A stretch of DNA of 64,000 bases from an uncultured Clostridia bacterium (GTDB taxonomy: Bacteria > Bacillota > Clostridia > UBA1381 > UMGS1253), in assembly GCA_934456295.1 (NCBI GenBank), contig CAKSHB010000004.1, positions 9,906 through 73,905 on the forward strand, read 5' to 3'. Made by a program: the position numbers and the translations under genes. Below are positions 44,952 to 54,518 of this stretch, one piece after another; the stretch's first letter is position 1, and each line of letters begins with the position of its first letter. The notes beneath the pieces were generated by a model. The model was not told where the DNA came from. It did not search any database and saw nothing but the letters and a program-made list of their open reading frames with translations.

Positions 44952-45848
44952 TTACACGTCAAGATGCTTTCTCAGTGACATTCCGCTTCCGACAGCGCCT
45001 ATTGCGGCGCCTATAACAACAAACATCGAAATAAGAATCCACCATATTTCCTCATAGGTTTTCAGCTTAAACAAGTCAAAATTAAATCCGGAAATCCAGC
45101 CGCCGACAGCGATATATGCCCATGATATGACGGCAAATGCCGCAAGTGCGCCGATTATTCCGATTATAATTCCCTCAAAAATGAACGGCCAGCGTATAAA
45201 CCAGTTTGTCGCACCGACAAATTTCATTACGTTTATTTCTTTCCGGCGCGAATATACGGCAAGCTTGATTGTGTTTGCAATAATAAATATCGATACAACC
45301 CCAAGGATAATCATTATCCAAAAACTCAGCGTTCTGACAGTGCCCGTTACCTCTAAAATGGTATTTATAACGGACTGGTCATTTTTAACCTCGGCAATGC
45401 CGTTTATTTTTCCGATTTGCTCCATGGTCTGCTGTGCCAGAGATAAATCGGTAAGCGATATGTTGTACGAATCGCGGAACGGATTATCCGTTTCATAGCC
45501 GTTCAAAACATCTGCATTTTCGCCGAATATGCCGCGCATATAATTCAGAGAGTCCTCTTTTGTAAAAAGTTCGGCAGAAGCAACATTCGGTATAGACTCT
45601 ATCTGCGTTTTTATACCTGAAAGCTGCTGCTGTGAAACAGTTTGGGAAACAAACGCCTGAACGGGACAGTCGTTCTTTATCTGGTCAGCTATGTAATTCA
45701 CATTTATTCCCAAAACCAGAAACAGTCCGAGAATAAGCATACAGCAAAACACGGTAAAAATTGAAGTGACACTCGTAAGACCGTTTCTTATAATACTGTG
45801 TGTTGCCTGGGAAATAAAGTAACGGAGATTATTCACCTTCAATGTCAT
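44952..45848 (-). CDS. ftsX: Cell division ABC transporter permease FtsX
   Basis: A four-helix membrane protein of 298 residues. TM1 is at about 25-48 and the extracellular domain at about 50-165, with NVASAELFTKEDSLNYM. Three C-terminal helices follow, with NTIKLAVYSRRKEINVMKFVGATNWFIRWPFIFEG, the FtsX signature. The start at 45848 overlaps the ftsE end by 20 nt and has AAAGGGGG upstream. It transmits ATPase motion to the M23 peptidase encoded next. Confidence 0.93.
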   Translation of the reverse strand: MTLKVNNLRYFISQATHSIIRNGLTSVTSIFTVFCCMLILGLFLVLGINVNYIADQIKNDCPVQAFVSQTVSQQQLSGIKTQIESIPNVASAELFTKEDSLNYMRGIFGENADVLNGYETDNPFRDSYNISLTDLSLAQQTMEQIGKINGIAEVKNDQSVINTILEVTGTVRTLSFWIMIILGVVSIFIIANTIKLAVYSRRKEINVMKFVGATNWFIRWPFIFEGIIIGIIGALAAFAVISWAYIAVGGWISGFNFDLFKLKTYEEIWWILISMFVVIGAAIGAVGSGMSLRKHLDV

Positions 45849-46521
45849 CGTAACCCCCTTTGACTTCATCTCGCACAAGCTGACCGTCCTCAATTGCGAT
45901 AACGCGCTTCTGCATTGTATCAACTATATCTTTTGCATGAGTAGACATAACCACGGTTGTTCCGCGCATGTTTATGTCGCTCAAAAGCTTCACAATTTCA
46001 ACCGCAGTCTGCGGAGGAAGCGAAGCAGTCGGCTCATCTGCAAGCAGTATGGGCGGATTGTTTGCCAGCGCACGCGCAACGGCTACACGCTGAGCCTCAC
46101 CGCGCGAAAGCTGTGTCGGAAAAAGACGCGCTTTATTCGACAGCCCGACCATGCTCAGAAGTGACGGAACCTGGCGGCGTATCTGGCGCCTTGTTGCGCC
46201 GACAACCTTCATCGCAAAGGCAATATTTTCATATACTGTTCTGTCATCAAGAAGGCGGAAATCCTGAAATACCACGCCGATTGAGCGCCGCAGATACGGG
46301 ATATCCTTCTTCTTCAAATCCTCAACATGCACACCGTCGATAACGATTGAGCCGCTTGTCGGAAGCTCCTCATGCATCAAAAGACGGGTGAGAGTTGATT
46401 TTCCGGCGCCGCTCGGACCAACGACAAAAACAAAATCGCCTTTATTTATATGAAAGCTTACATTATCAAGCGCCACAGTGCCGTTTTCATATGTTTTTGT
46501 AACGTTTTCAAAAATAATCAT
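45829..46521 (-). CDS. ftsE: Cell division ATP-binding protein FtsE
   Basis: A 230-residue ABC ATPase. Walker A is GPSGAGKSTLTRLLM, the signature LSRGEAQRVAVARALANNP and Walker B ILLADEPTASLPP. GVVFQDFRLLDDRTVYENIAFAM is typical of FtsE. It partners FtsX. The GGAG ribosome-binding site lies inside a 15-bp-spaced direct repeat in the leader. Confidence 0.96.
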   Translation of the reverse strand: MIIFENVTKTYENGTVALDNVSFHINKGDFVFVVGPSGAGKSTLTRLLMHEELPTSGSIVIDGVHVEDLKKKDIPYLRRSIGVVFQDFRLLDDRTVYENIAFAMKVVGATRRQIRRQVPSLLSMVGLSNKARLFPTQLSRGEAQRVAVARALANNPPILLADEPTASLPPQTAVEIVKLLSDINMRGTTVVMSTHAKDIVDTMQKRVIAIEDGQLVRDEVKGGYDDIEGE

Positions 46522-46524
46522 AAT

Positions 46525-46549
46525 TATACTATCTCCAACTATACTATCT
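46525..46549. repeat. 10-bp direct repeat at the ftsE ribosome-binding site
   Basis: TATACTATCT occurs at 46525-46534 and 46540-46549. The 5-nt spacer plus flanks contains the ftsE GGAG motif. It could be a regulatory site or chance. Confidence 0.45.
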
Positions 46550-46581
46550 TAGGTGAAATATCCCATCTGTTAAACGGCAGC

Positions 46582-47667
46582 CTATATTTTCATGGGATTT
46601 GCAACAAGATACTGATTAACCATCATTGCAACTTTAAATACAACCGCGTCATCAAATTTGCGCAAATCAAGACCGATTGTTTTCAGAACCTTGTCCAAAC
46701 GGTACACAAGCGTATTTCTGTGAATATAGAGCTTGCGTGCGGTTTCGCTGACATTAAGGTCGTTTTTGAAAAATTCATATATTGTGGTTATAATTTCATC
46801 GTCGAGAGAGTCGAGTCCCTTTTTGGTGAGAACCTCCTGCAAAAACAGCTGGCACAGGCGTGTGGGCAGATGATATATAAGTCTGCCTACGCCGAGACTC
46901 TTATAACTCAGTATATATTTGTCATTTTCAAATACCTTTCCGATTTCAAGTGCAACCTGTGCCTCTTTGTATGCACCGGCAAGCGTGTTAAGATTTTCCG
47001 AAGGTGTGCTTATGCCGACAAGCGCACTGAGCATTGCCTCGCTGTTGAGCGTGTCGATAATTGTCTGAGCAAGCTCCTCAAGCTCCGCCTCCGTTGTACT
47101 GTCATCAATTTCCTTTATAAGCACGATTGTACGGTCATCCATTGTAAACACGAAATCATGCTCATGCTCGGGAAACATTCCCAAAAATACATCGAGAGCG
47201 CCGATGTCGCCGTTCTGCACAACCTTTACAACTAAAGCTACACGCTTCTGCTCAAACTCCATATGCAGCTCATGTGCACGCTGGTGCAAATCGAGCGGAA
47301 GGGTGTTGTCGGAAATTATGTTTTTAACAAAAGTTGTTTTATCGTATTTGTCGTCATAAAACAGACGTATGTTGTTGAGCGATACGGCAAGCATCATGCA
47401 TGTTCTTCTCGACTCATCATCAATGCCGCGCACGTATACGATATATTCCGGCTTTCCCGTTTTGCTGATACCGCATATGCTGTAGCCGCGGCAGTTATGA
47501 ATTTCGAGCGGCATCTGTGCCGTTGCAAGAAAATTCTCGGAATATTCCGTCATGTTCTCGGAGGCATTTGTAGCAAGCACGAAGCCCTCGTTATCCATTA
47601 CCCCGACGGGCGACGTCAGAAATGCGTCCATCTGATTGATTACATTTTGAAAGGTCTTTTTCATCAT
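46582..47667 (-). CDS. PucR/CdaR-type transcriptional regulator
   Basis: A 361-residue regulator. The N-terminal part (about 5-130) looks like a small-molecule sensor domain and contains SPVGVMDNEGFVLATNA. A middle GGDEF-like/CdaR region (about 150-260) includes ALVGISTPSENLNTLAGAYKEAQVALEIG. The C-terminal PucR helix-turn-helix has FKNDLNVSETARKLYIHRNTLVYRLDKV. Family members respond to metabolites such as sugar diacids or purines. It stands 60 nt before ftsE on the same strand, so it may be cotranscribed with the division cluster. GGGGAGG precedes two adjacent ATG codons (47667, 47664). Confidence 0.88.
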   Translation of the reverse strand: MMKKTFQNVINQMDAFLTSPVGVMDNEGFVLATNASENMTEYSENFLATAQMPLEIHNCRGYSICGISKTGKPEYIVYVRGIDDESRRTCMMLAVSLNNIRLFYDDKYDKTTFVKNIISDNTLPLDLHQRAHELHMEFEQKRVALVVKVVQNGDIGALDVFLGMFPEHEHDFVFTMDDRTIVLIKEIDDSTTEAELEELAQTIIDTLNSEAMLSALVGISTPSENLNTLAGAYKEAQVALEIGKVFENDKYILSYKSLGVGRLIYHLPTRLCQLFLQEVLTKKGLDSLDDEIITTIYEFFKNDLNVSETARKLYIHRNTLVYRLDKVLKTIGLDLRKFDDAVVFKVAMMVNQYLVANPMKI

Positions 47668-47993
47668 GTTTGTATCCTCCCCTTTTTTTGTTTGTATTTT
47701 TATATAATTTGCTCATAGTACGGACATAGCTGTATATCCCCCATATGCCCCGTTATAAAGTGCGTTTCAAAACCGCTGTTACGGATTTTGCACAAAATGA
47801 AAACATATGTATATAGCGCCATTGTGCATTATTGGAACGCCATATATATATAATAATATTTTTTAAGTCATTTTGCAAGAAAAACCGCAGGAAAATTTGT
47901 GCAAGTTTTAGTATTTACAAAATATTCACAATATTTTTCCATTATATGTAATAATATTCAAAATATTGGAATTTATTTATGCAAATCAGAGCC
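47668..47993. other. Intergenic region, nothing recognised
   Basis: 326 bp, AT-rich, between the PucR-type gene start and the AraC-type gene stop. It must contain the promoter of the PucR-type gene (minus strand). I see no clear promoter, terminator, RNA gene or open frame. Confidence 0.5.
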
Positions 47994-48896
47994 TTATTTC
48001 GGATAAATGCAATGCGTATTGTAAAACTCCTTCGGCGTCATCATATACTTTGCCTTAAATAAATCATAAAAATGGGATATGTTCATAAAGCCGCATTCGT
48101 AACATATATCGGTTACGGAAAGGTTGCTTGACAAAAGCAGATTTGCGGCATATGTTATGCGCAGGTCGTTTATGTATTCGGTCGGAGAAACACCGTAGTA
48201 TTTTCTCATACAGCGTGTGGCGTGTTCATGGCTTTTTCCGGAAAGCTCATAGAATTTATCGATGCCGGAAATGAAATTTGCGGGCCGGCGCATTTTTTCG
48301 CAGCAGTTTTCCAGCCAGAACGGAATTTTTTCAGATGAAATCTGTGTTTCGCTGTATGGCGTAAAATCGGAAAAGTACTTTACAAAAATTTCAAGCAAAA
48401 GCTTCCTCATTTCCGTCCTGATTGTTTTTTTGTCGCTGAAATTTATAGTGTTAAGCTCTGACAGCTTTGAAAAAAGCTTGTTTTTGTCATTTGCCGACAG
48501 AGTGACGGTCGGCGGAAAAGGCGCGCTTAAAAGCTTTTCCGAGCAAAACCCCTCCGAGAGATAATCGAACAGAGCCATAAGTGTGTCACATGTAAACGCA
48601 AGGTTTACAACTTCAAATTCCACACCGTCGCTCTCATATCCGTGGCAGTCAAAATCGCGCACAAAAACGAGGCTTCCCTCCGAAAGCCGCCGTGATTTTC
48701 CGTTTGCGGTATGAATTAGGGTTCCTTTAAGTGTGAGAAAAATTTCAAAGTAGTCATGACAGTGCAGGACAAGGCGCTCGGTTTCGCTTTTTATGTATCG
48801 GTACAGACAGCCTGATTGGCTGTCAACATGATACTGTGCAAGAAGTTTTCTTATGCCGGCCGATTTTCCGGCGCCGGTTGAAATATATTCGTTCAA
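47994..48896 (-). CDS. AraC-family regulator, likely controls the adjacent alpha-mannosidase
   Basis: 300 residues. The N-terminal cupin-like sensor (about 40-115) includes LVLHCHDYFEIFLTLKGTL and EGSLVFVRDFDCHGYE. The C-terminal double helix-turn-helix ends in INDLRITYAANLLLSSNLSVTDICYECGFMNISHFYDLFKAKYMMTPKEFYN, the classical AraC signature. A TTG start is chosen because GGGGA lies 5 nt before it; a GTG at 48923 lies upstream of that site. It is divergent from the GH38 gene with 184 bp between them, an arrangement typical of a local sugar-responsive activator. Confidence 0.9.
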   Translation of the reverse strand: MNEYISTGAGKSAGIRKLLAQYHVDSQSGCLYRYIKSETERLVLHCHDYFEIFLTLKGTLIHTANGKSRRLSEGSLVFVRDFDCHGYESDGVEFEVVNLAFTCDTLMALFDYLSEGFCSEKLLSAPFPPTVTLSANDKNKLFSKLSELNTINFSDKKTIRTEMRKLLLEIFVKYFSDFTPYSETQISSEKIPFWLENCCEKMRRPANFISGIDKFYELSGKSHEHATRCMRKYYGVSPTEYINDLRITYAANLLLSSNLSVTDICYECGFMNISHFYDLFKAKYMMTPKEFYNTHCIYPK

Positions 48897-49008
48897 AAAA
48901 TCCCCTTCTTTATAAAAAAACACTTTTTTTAAAAGGCAACATATATCCGATTTTAAAAATGCAGACTTATAATATCAAAATACCATAAAATTTTTATCAT
49001 GTCAAAGG

Positions 49009-49036
49009 TTGATTTGTAAAAAAAATATAGTAGAAT
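49009..49036 (+). promoter_or_regulatory. Possible promoter of the alpha-mannosidase gene
   Basis: TTGATT (49009-49014), 16-nt spacer, TAGAAT (49031-49036), 45 bp before the start codon. Moderate match, as expected for an activator-dependent promoter. Confidence 0.4.
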
Positions 49037-49080
49037 AAACATATGAGGTACAAAGAGTGAAAACATAAGGAGGAAGTTTG

Positions 49081-52000
49081 ATGAGTTTGGAAAAAGATTT
49101 TATACGCCAGAAAGTCAGAACAATGTGTGAAAAGCTTGACAGCATACGCTATACACACACAGAGCTGATTAAAGGCTGGGAGTATGCGCCGTGTGAATAT
49201 AAAAAGGGCAAAATGCCCGAAAAGCCGGAGAAGCTTGAGGCGTTTGACAGCAGTATGCAGCTTGAGGGAAAGGACTGCCATTTTGTTTTCTATAACAAAA
49301 TAAAAACGCCCGCGCCTCAGGAGGGCAAAGAGCTGTTTTTGGAAGTGATAACGGGTAAAGAGGGCGACTGGGACGCATCAAATCCGCAGTGTATCGTATA
49401 TCTGAACGGCGAAACGGCACAGGCGCTCGATGTAAACCATACAACGGTTAAGCTTGAGTTCGGAAAAGAGTATGATGTGTGCATATACTTTTATATAGGC
49501 GCAAAAATAACAGATTATGTAAGCGCAAAAATGACAAATGTGAGCATGATACCGTCGTTTAAAATACTCGACACAAAAATCAATAAACTTTACTACGACT
49601 TAAAAGCGCCGTATGATGCACTGTGCTGTATTGACGACAGCTCATATGACTATGTAAAGCTTGTAAAATGCCTTGATGAGGCAACAATGCTTCTGGATTT
49701 TCGCAGCATATACAGCGACGGCTTTTATAAAGGCATAGACGCCGCCGATGAATTTTTATCAAAGGAACTGTATCACGGAATATGCGGAAAATCCGAGGCG
49801 ATTGTGTCCTGCGTGGGTCATACGCATATAGACGTTGCATGGCTGTGGCAGCTCAGGCAGACGGCAGAAAAAGCGCACCGCACATTCTCAACCGTGCTTG
49901 CACTTATGGAGCGTTATCCCGATTTTAAATTTATGTCGTCCCAGCCGCAGCTTTATAAATATGTAAAGATGTCGGACCCGAAGCTGTATGAAAGGATAAA
50001 ACAGCGTGTAAAAGAAGGACGCTGGGAGGTTGAGGGTGCAATGTGGCTTGAGGCGGACACAAATCTCAGCTCGGGCGAAAGCCTTGTGCGTCAGATATTG
50101 TTCGGCAAACGCTTTATGAAAAATGAGTTCGGAGTTGAGAGCAAAATTTTGTGGCTGCCCGACGTATTCGGCTACAGCGCCGCCCTGCCTCAGATACTTA
50201 AAAAGAGCGGTGTTGATAAGTTCTTCACGGCAAAGCTCAGCTGGAACCAGGTAAACTCCATGCCGCATGATACCTTTATATGGGAGGGTATAGACGGTAC
50301 GGACGTTTTTGCAAACATAATAAACAGCTATGTAAACGAACTTACGCCGGAAAGAATTCATTCCATATGGAACGAATATAAGGATAAAAAGTACACGAAC
50401 AATATACTGCTCACATACGGATTTGGCGACGGCGGAGGCGGTCCGACGGACGTTATGTGTGAAAATTATGAGAGAACAAAGTACGGAATACCGGGACTTC
50501 CGAAAACGGAGACAAGAAGCGGCGGCGAATTTTTTGATATGGTTGAAAAAGACTTTTTAAAAAATGCCGAAAAGCTGAAATCGGTTCCGAAATGGGTCGG
50601 AGAGCTGTATCTCGAAATGCACAGAGGAACATATACCTCAATTGCGAAGAATAAGCGCAATAACCGCAAAAGCGAGCTTTTGTACCAGAGTGTGGAAACG
50701 GCGGGCGTTATATGCAGCGCGCTGACAGGCTCAGAATATCCGCAGGACATAATAAACGAAAACTGGGAAACGATACTTTTAAACCAGTTCCATGACATAA
50801 TTCCCGGCTCATCAATATTTGAGGTATATGAGGACAGCGACAAACAGTATGCGCATGTTCTCGGCGAGGGCGAAAAGATATACACATCAAAAATCGATGA
50901 AATCGCAGATAACATCAGTACCGACGGCGGAATTTTTGTATATAATCCGAACAGCTTTCCGGTATCGGGCGCTGTGTTTGCCGAAGGCAAAAGTTTGTAT
51001 GTATCGGATATACCGCCGCTTGGCTGGAGCGTTGTAAAAGACGGCGGCGCACATGGCAGCGTAAGGGCAGAGGGCAGAACGCTTGAAAATGAGCTGATAA
51101 GAGTTGAATTTGATGAAAACGGCGACATTGTATCGGTTTATGATAAAGAGGCGCAGCGTGAGGTTATAAAGCACGGAGAAAAGGCAAACAGGCTTGAGGC
51201 ATATGAGGATTATCCGCATGTTTATGACGCATGGGAAATCAGCCCGTATTATAAGCAGAAGATGTGGCGCATAGATGATTTGCAGAGCATGGAAGCGTTT
51301 AATGAGGACTGCCGTGCCGGATTTAAAATCGTGCGCAATTACGGCAAGTCGCGCATAGAGCAGAAAATTGTGCTCGGCTGCAATTCCAAGAGAATTGACT
51401 TTGAAAATGAGATTGACTGGCATGAGGACCATATACTCCTGAAGGCAGCGTTTCCGTTTGATGTGCGTTCGGATAAGGCAACATATGAGATACAGTTCGG
51501 ACACATCGAAAGACCTACTCATGAGAACACATCGTGGGACGAGGCAAAATTTGAGGTGTGTGCGCATAAATGGGCAGACATTTCCGAATACGGCTATGGA
51601 GTGAGCCTGCTTAATGACTGCAAATACGGCTATAATACGGAGGGCAGCACAATGAAGCTGTCATTGCTGAAATGTGCAACAAGACCAAATCCGCATGCCG
51701 ACCAGGGACATCACAACTTTGTATATTCGCTCTATCCGCATACGGGCGATTTCAGAGCGGCAAAAACCGTACAGGAAAGCTATAAGCTCAATAAGCCGCT
51801 TGTTGTAAAAAATGTATCATCATCAAAGGGCATACTGCCGGAAAGCTTCAGCCTTATAAAATGCAGCGCCGACAGCGTAATAATCGATACGGTGAAAAAA
51901 GCTGAGGACAGCGGCGATATTATCGTGAGAGCATATGAAGCATATAATTCCCACACGAAAGCGGTGTTTGAGTTCGGTGTGGACATAAAAGAGGCATATT

Positions 52001-52107
52001 TGTGCGGTCTTATGGAAAATGAGCTTGAAAAGCTTGATGTAAACGGACGCAGCGTAAGCGTTGATATGAGCAACTTTGAGCTTGTGACGCTGAAAATAAA
52101 GAGATAG
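49081..52107 (+). CDS. Alpha-mannosidase, glycoside hydrolase family 38
   Basis: A 1008-residue cytoplasmic enzyme (no signal peptide) that cleaves alpha-mannosides. An N-terminal beta-domain (about 1-235) is followed by the catalytic barrel with GHTHIDVAWLWQLRQ (246-260; zinc ligands His249 and Asp251), the nucleophile Asp361 in WLPDVFGYSAALPQI, and the zinc ligand His in LNQFHDIIPGSS. A large C-terminal beta-sandwich region follows from about 650. AAGGAGG lies 7 nt before the ATG at 49081; the preceding TTG is too near. No sugar transporter is adjacent, so imported mannosides must come through a system encoded elsewhere. Confidence 0.95.
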   Translation: MSLEKDFIRQKVRTMCEKLDSIRYTHTELIKGWEYAPCEYKKGKMPEKPEKLEAFDSSMQLEGKDCHFVFYNKIKTPAPQEGKELFLEVITGKEGDWDASNPQCIVYLNGETAQALDVNHTTVKLEFGKEYDVCIYFYIGAKITDYVSAKMTNVSMIPSFKILDTKINKLYYDLKAPYDALCCIDDSSYDYVKLVKCLDEATMLLDFRSIYSDGFYKGIDAADEFLSKELYHGICGKSEAIVSCVGHTHIDVAWLWQLRQTAEKAHRTFSTVLALMERYPDFKFMSSQPQLYKYVKMSDPKLYERIKQRVKEGRWEVEGAMWLEADTNLSSGESLVRQILFGKRFMKNEFGVESKILWLPDVFGYSAALPQILKKSGVDKFFTAKLSWNQVNSMPHDTFIWEGIDGTDVFANIINSYVNELTPERIHSIWNEYKDKKYTNNILLTYGFGDGGGGPTDVMCENYERTKYGIPGLPKTETRSGGEFFDMVEKDFLKNAEKLKSVPKWVGELYLEMHRGTYTSIAKNKRNNRKSELLYQSVETAGVICSALTGSEYPQDIINENWETILLNQFHDIIPGSSIFEVYEDSDKQYAHVLGEGEKIYTSKIDEIADNISTDGGIFVYNPNSFPVSGAVFAEGKSLYVSDIPPLGWSVVKDGGAHGSVRAEGRTLENELIRVEFDENGDIVSVYDKEAQREVIKHGEKANRLEAYEDYPHVYDAWEISPYYKQKMWRIDDLQSMEAFNEDCRAGFKIVRNYGKSRIEQKIVLGCNSKRIDFENEIDWHEDHILLKAAFPFDVRSDKATYEIQFGHIERPTHENTSWDEAKFEVCAHKWADISEYGYGVSLLNDCKYGYNTEGSTMKLSLLKCATRPNPHADQGHHNFVYSLYPHTGDFRAAKTVQESYKLNKPLVVKNVSSSKGILPESFSLIKCSADSVIIDTVKKAEDSGDIIVRAYEAYNSHTKAVFEFGVDIKEAYLCGLMENELEKLDVNGRSVSVDMSNFELVTLKIKR

Positions 52108-52120
52108 AAACGGTATAACA

Positions 52121-52150
52121 AAAACGGCTTGGTTATTCAAGCCGTTTTTT
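52121..52150 (+). terminator. Terminator after the alpha-mannosidase gene
   Basis: AAAACGGCTTG (52121-52131) pairs with CAAGCCGTTTT (52138-52148), then further T. A second hairpin, ACCACCC/GGGTGGT (52163-52183), may end murC on the other strand. Confidence 0.88.
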
Positions 52151-52214
52151 ATACAATGAAACACCACCCGCTATGAGGGTGGTATTTATGATTTTTTGTG
52201 ATAAAACAATAATA

Positions 52215-53594
52215 TTAATTTTCAGCTATCGCCTCACCGATTTTATACACATTTCCGGCGCCCATTGTTATAACGGTGTCGCCGGGCATAAGCTCATTTT
52301 TGAGCGTTTTTCCGATATCGTCAAAAGAGGATATATAGCGTGCGTTTTTGCCGCGCTTTTTAAGTCTGTCGGCAAGCTCGCTTGCATGTATCAGCCCCGT
52401 ATCCTTTTCGCGTGCCGCATATATGTCCGTCACAATTATCTCGTCGGCATTGTCAAATGCCTTTTCAAATTCATCTATCAAAAGGCGCGTGCGTGTATAG
52501 GTGTGCGGCTGAAATACGACATACAGCTTATTTTCACACATTCTGCGCGCAGTTTTCAGCGTGCAGCATATCTCTGTCGGGTGGTGGGCATAATCGTCAA
52601 TCACATATGCGCCGCCGCACATGCCTTTTTGCTCAAAGCGTCTGTGCACAAATCCGAACTCCATAAGCCCTGCCGCAACATCGCTTCCGCAAAGCCCGAG
52701 TGCATATCCTGCCGCAAAGCATGCGAGCGCATTGTAAACATTATGTTCGCCTGCCGCTCTGAGGGCAACATGTACGATTTCGCCGTCATATTCAACATCA
52801 AATTCGCCGCAGCCGTTATTGTAGGTCAGATTTTCGGGGCAGAAAATGTTTTTGTCATCAAAGCCATATGTTATAACCTCCGCAGCGGCGTTTGATACAC
52901 ATTCCATTGCGTTTTTATTGTCACCGCATACGACAACATATCCGTCCTCGGGCACAAGTGCGGCAAAATCCGCAAAAGCCTGTTTTATATGCTCAATATC
53001 CCCAAAAAAGTCGAGATGGTCGGCATCAACATTTGTAATCACTGCAATTTTCGGGAAAAATTCGAGAAAAGAGCAATGATACTCACATGCCTCCGTTAAA
53101 AAGTATCCCGATTTTCCTATGCGCATGTTTCCGCCTATCGCGTCAAGCTCTCCGCCGAGCATGATTGTAGGGTCGCACTCGCATTTCAGAAGAACATGCG
53201 ACATCATCGACGTTGTTGTGGTTTTGCCGTGGGTTCCGGCGATACATATGCCGCAGCCGTAGTCATGCATGAGCGCTCCGAGAAACGACGAGCGCTCCAC
53301 ACAGCGTATGCCGCTTTCCTGCGCGCCTGTAAGCTCGCCGTTCTGCGGATTTATGGCGGCTGTGTATACAACAAGGTCAGCGCCGCGCACATTTTCGGGC
53401 GCATGGGCAAAATACAGCTTTGCGCCGAGGTCTGCAAGCTTGCGCGTTATGTGCGACTCTTTTATGTCCGAGCCGCTGATGACATAACCGCGCGCGATAC
53501 ATATCTCAGCAAGCGCGCTCATGCTTATGCCGCCTATCCCGATAAAATGGATATGTGCGTTTTCTTTTATGTCAGACATACGAAAATTATTCAT
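52215..53594 (-). CDS. murC: UDP-N-acetylmuramate--L-alanine ligase
   Basis: Adds L-Ala to UDP-MurNAc in peptidoglycan synthesis. The protein has 459 residues. The UDP-binding N-domain has HFIGIGGISMSALAEI. The ATP loop is IAGTHGKTTTTSMM, then TNVDADHLDFFG in the central domain. The C-domain has IDDYAHHPTEI and VFQPHTYTRTRLL. GGGAGAG precedes the ATG. It is transcribed alone, opposite to spoVG. Confidence 0.97.
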   Translation of the reverse strand: MNNFRMSDIKENAHIHFIGIGGISMSALAEICIARGYVISGSDIKESHITRKLADLGAKLYFAHAPENVRGADLVVYTAAINPQNGELTGAQESGIRCVERSSFLGALMHDYGCGICIAGTHGKTTTTSMMSHVLLKCECDPTIMLGGELDAIGGNMRIGKSGYFLTEACEYHCSFLEFFPKIAVITNVDADHLDFFGDIEHIKQAFADFAALVPEDGYVVVCGDNKNAMECVSNAAAEVITYGFDDKNIFCPENLTYNNGCGEFDVEYDGEIVHVALRAAGEHNVYNALACFAAGYALGLCGSDVAAGLMEFGFVHRRFEQKGMCGGAYVIDDYAHHPTEICCTLKTARRMCENKLYVVFQPHTYTRTRLLIDEFEKAFDNADEIIVTDIYAAREKDTGLIHASELADRLKKRGKNARYISSFDDIGKTLKNELMPGDTVITMGAGNVYKIGEAIAEN

Positions 53595-54006
53595 TATCTT
53601 CTCTCCCGAGTATATAATTTATGTATAAAACCATTATATACCAAAATGGAATAAAATAAAACGTTTTTTTTATAAAACGGGAGTTTTTTTAGTGTATAAA
53701 AAATTACACAAGCAATTTTTTTGTCATGACTGTATAATATTTTTATAATCCGTCAAAAATATGTAAACAAGCATTATTGTCAAAGCGCTGTGTTAGCGAG
53801 GTGTTATATGTATAATATGCACAATAATTTGAAGATAAAGTATATTGCAAAACAAAAAATCAACAAAAAACATTATAAATCGCTTGACTTTTAATGCTTT
53901 TTGTGAAAAAATAAGTCTATAAAAAGTTATTGTTTGGCTGTGTTATAAAAATTACCTTATAGTTGGCATAATGTAGTCACAGTAAAAGAAAGGTGGTGGG
54001 TATATC
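53595..54006. other. murC-spoVG divergent intergenic region
   Basis: 412 bp, strongly AT-rich. It must contain the promoters for murC (minus) and spoVG (plus). TTGACT at 53884 and TTGGCT at 53935 are possible -35 boxes but neither has a convincing -10. I could not find a clear sigma-H promoter, the type known for Bacillus spoVG. No RNA gene or frame was recognised. Confidence 0.5.
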
Positions 54007-54288
54007 GTGGAAATTACAGATATCAGAGTGAGAAAGATTAATAATGAGGGGAAAATGAAGGCTGTTGTTTCGGTAACCTTTGATAATGCTATAGTTATTC
54101 ATGATATAAAAGTCATCGACGGACAGGAGAAGCTCTTTATTGCTATGCCGAGCAGAAAAACTCCCGACGGTGAATTTAAAGACATTGCACATCCTATAAA
54201 TGTGCAAATGCGTCAATATCTTGAAAATGCTATACTCGAAAAATACGAAACGGCGCTTGCTGAGGATTCGGCAGAGATTGACGAATAA
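54007..54288 (+). CDS. spoVG: SpoVG regulatory protein
   Basis: A 93-residue nucleic-acid-binding regulator that in Bacillus affects sporulation septation and in other Firmicutes gene expression. [38 protein letters not shown] and [21 protein letters not shown] are family-defining (outlined here). The start is GTG, with AGGTGGTG about 9 nt before it. A strong bidirectional terminator lies further downstream. Confidence 0.97.
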   Translation: MEITDIRVRKINNEGKMKAVVSVTFDNAIVIHDIKVIDGQEKLFIAMPSRKTPDGEFKDIAHPINVQMRQYLENAILEKYETALAEDSAEIDE

Positions 54289-54463
54289 TTTTGCAGACAC
54301 AGTTTTTTGTACATGAGCGGCGGTTTTATGATTAAAAAGGACAGGTTCGTATCAGAGAACGTCGAAAAATAAATTTTAAATTTATTTTGTTTTAAATTTA
54401 TTTTATTGAAAAAGTTTTATTAATGCCGCATAATATAATCAAAAAATAACACAGTAAAATAAT

Positions 54464-54500
54464 AAACAGGACTTTACGGATATGTAAAGTCCTGTTTGTA
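54464..54500. terminator. Bidirectional terminator between spoVG and the S-component gene
   Basis: A perfect 14-bp stem, AAACAGGACTTTAC (54464-54477) with GTAAAGTCCTGTTT (54484-54497), 6-nt loop. Confidence 0.9.
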
Positions 54501-54518
54501 TGTATGTTGTAATTATTT

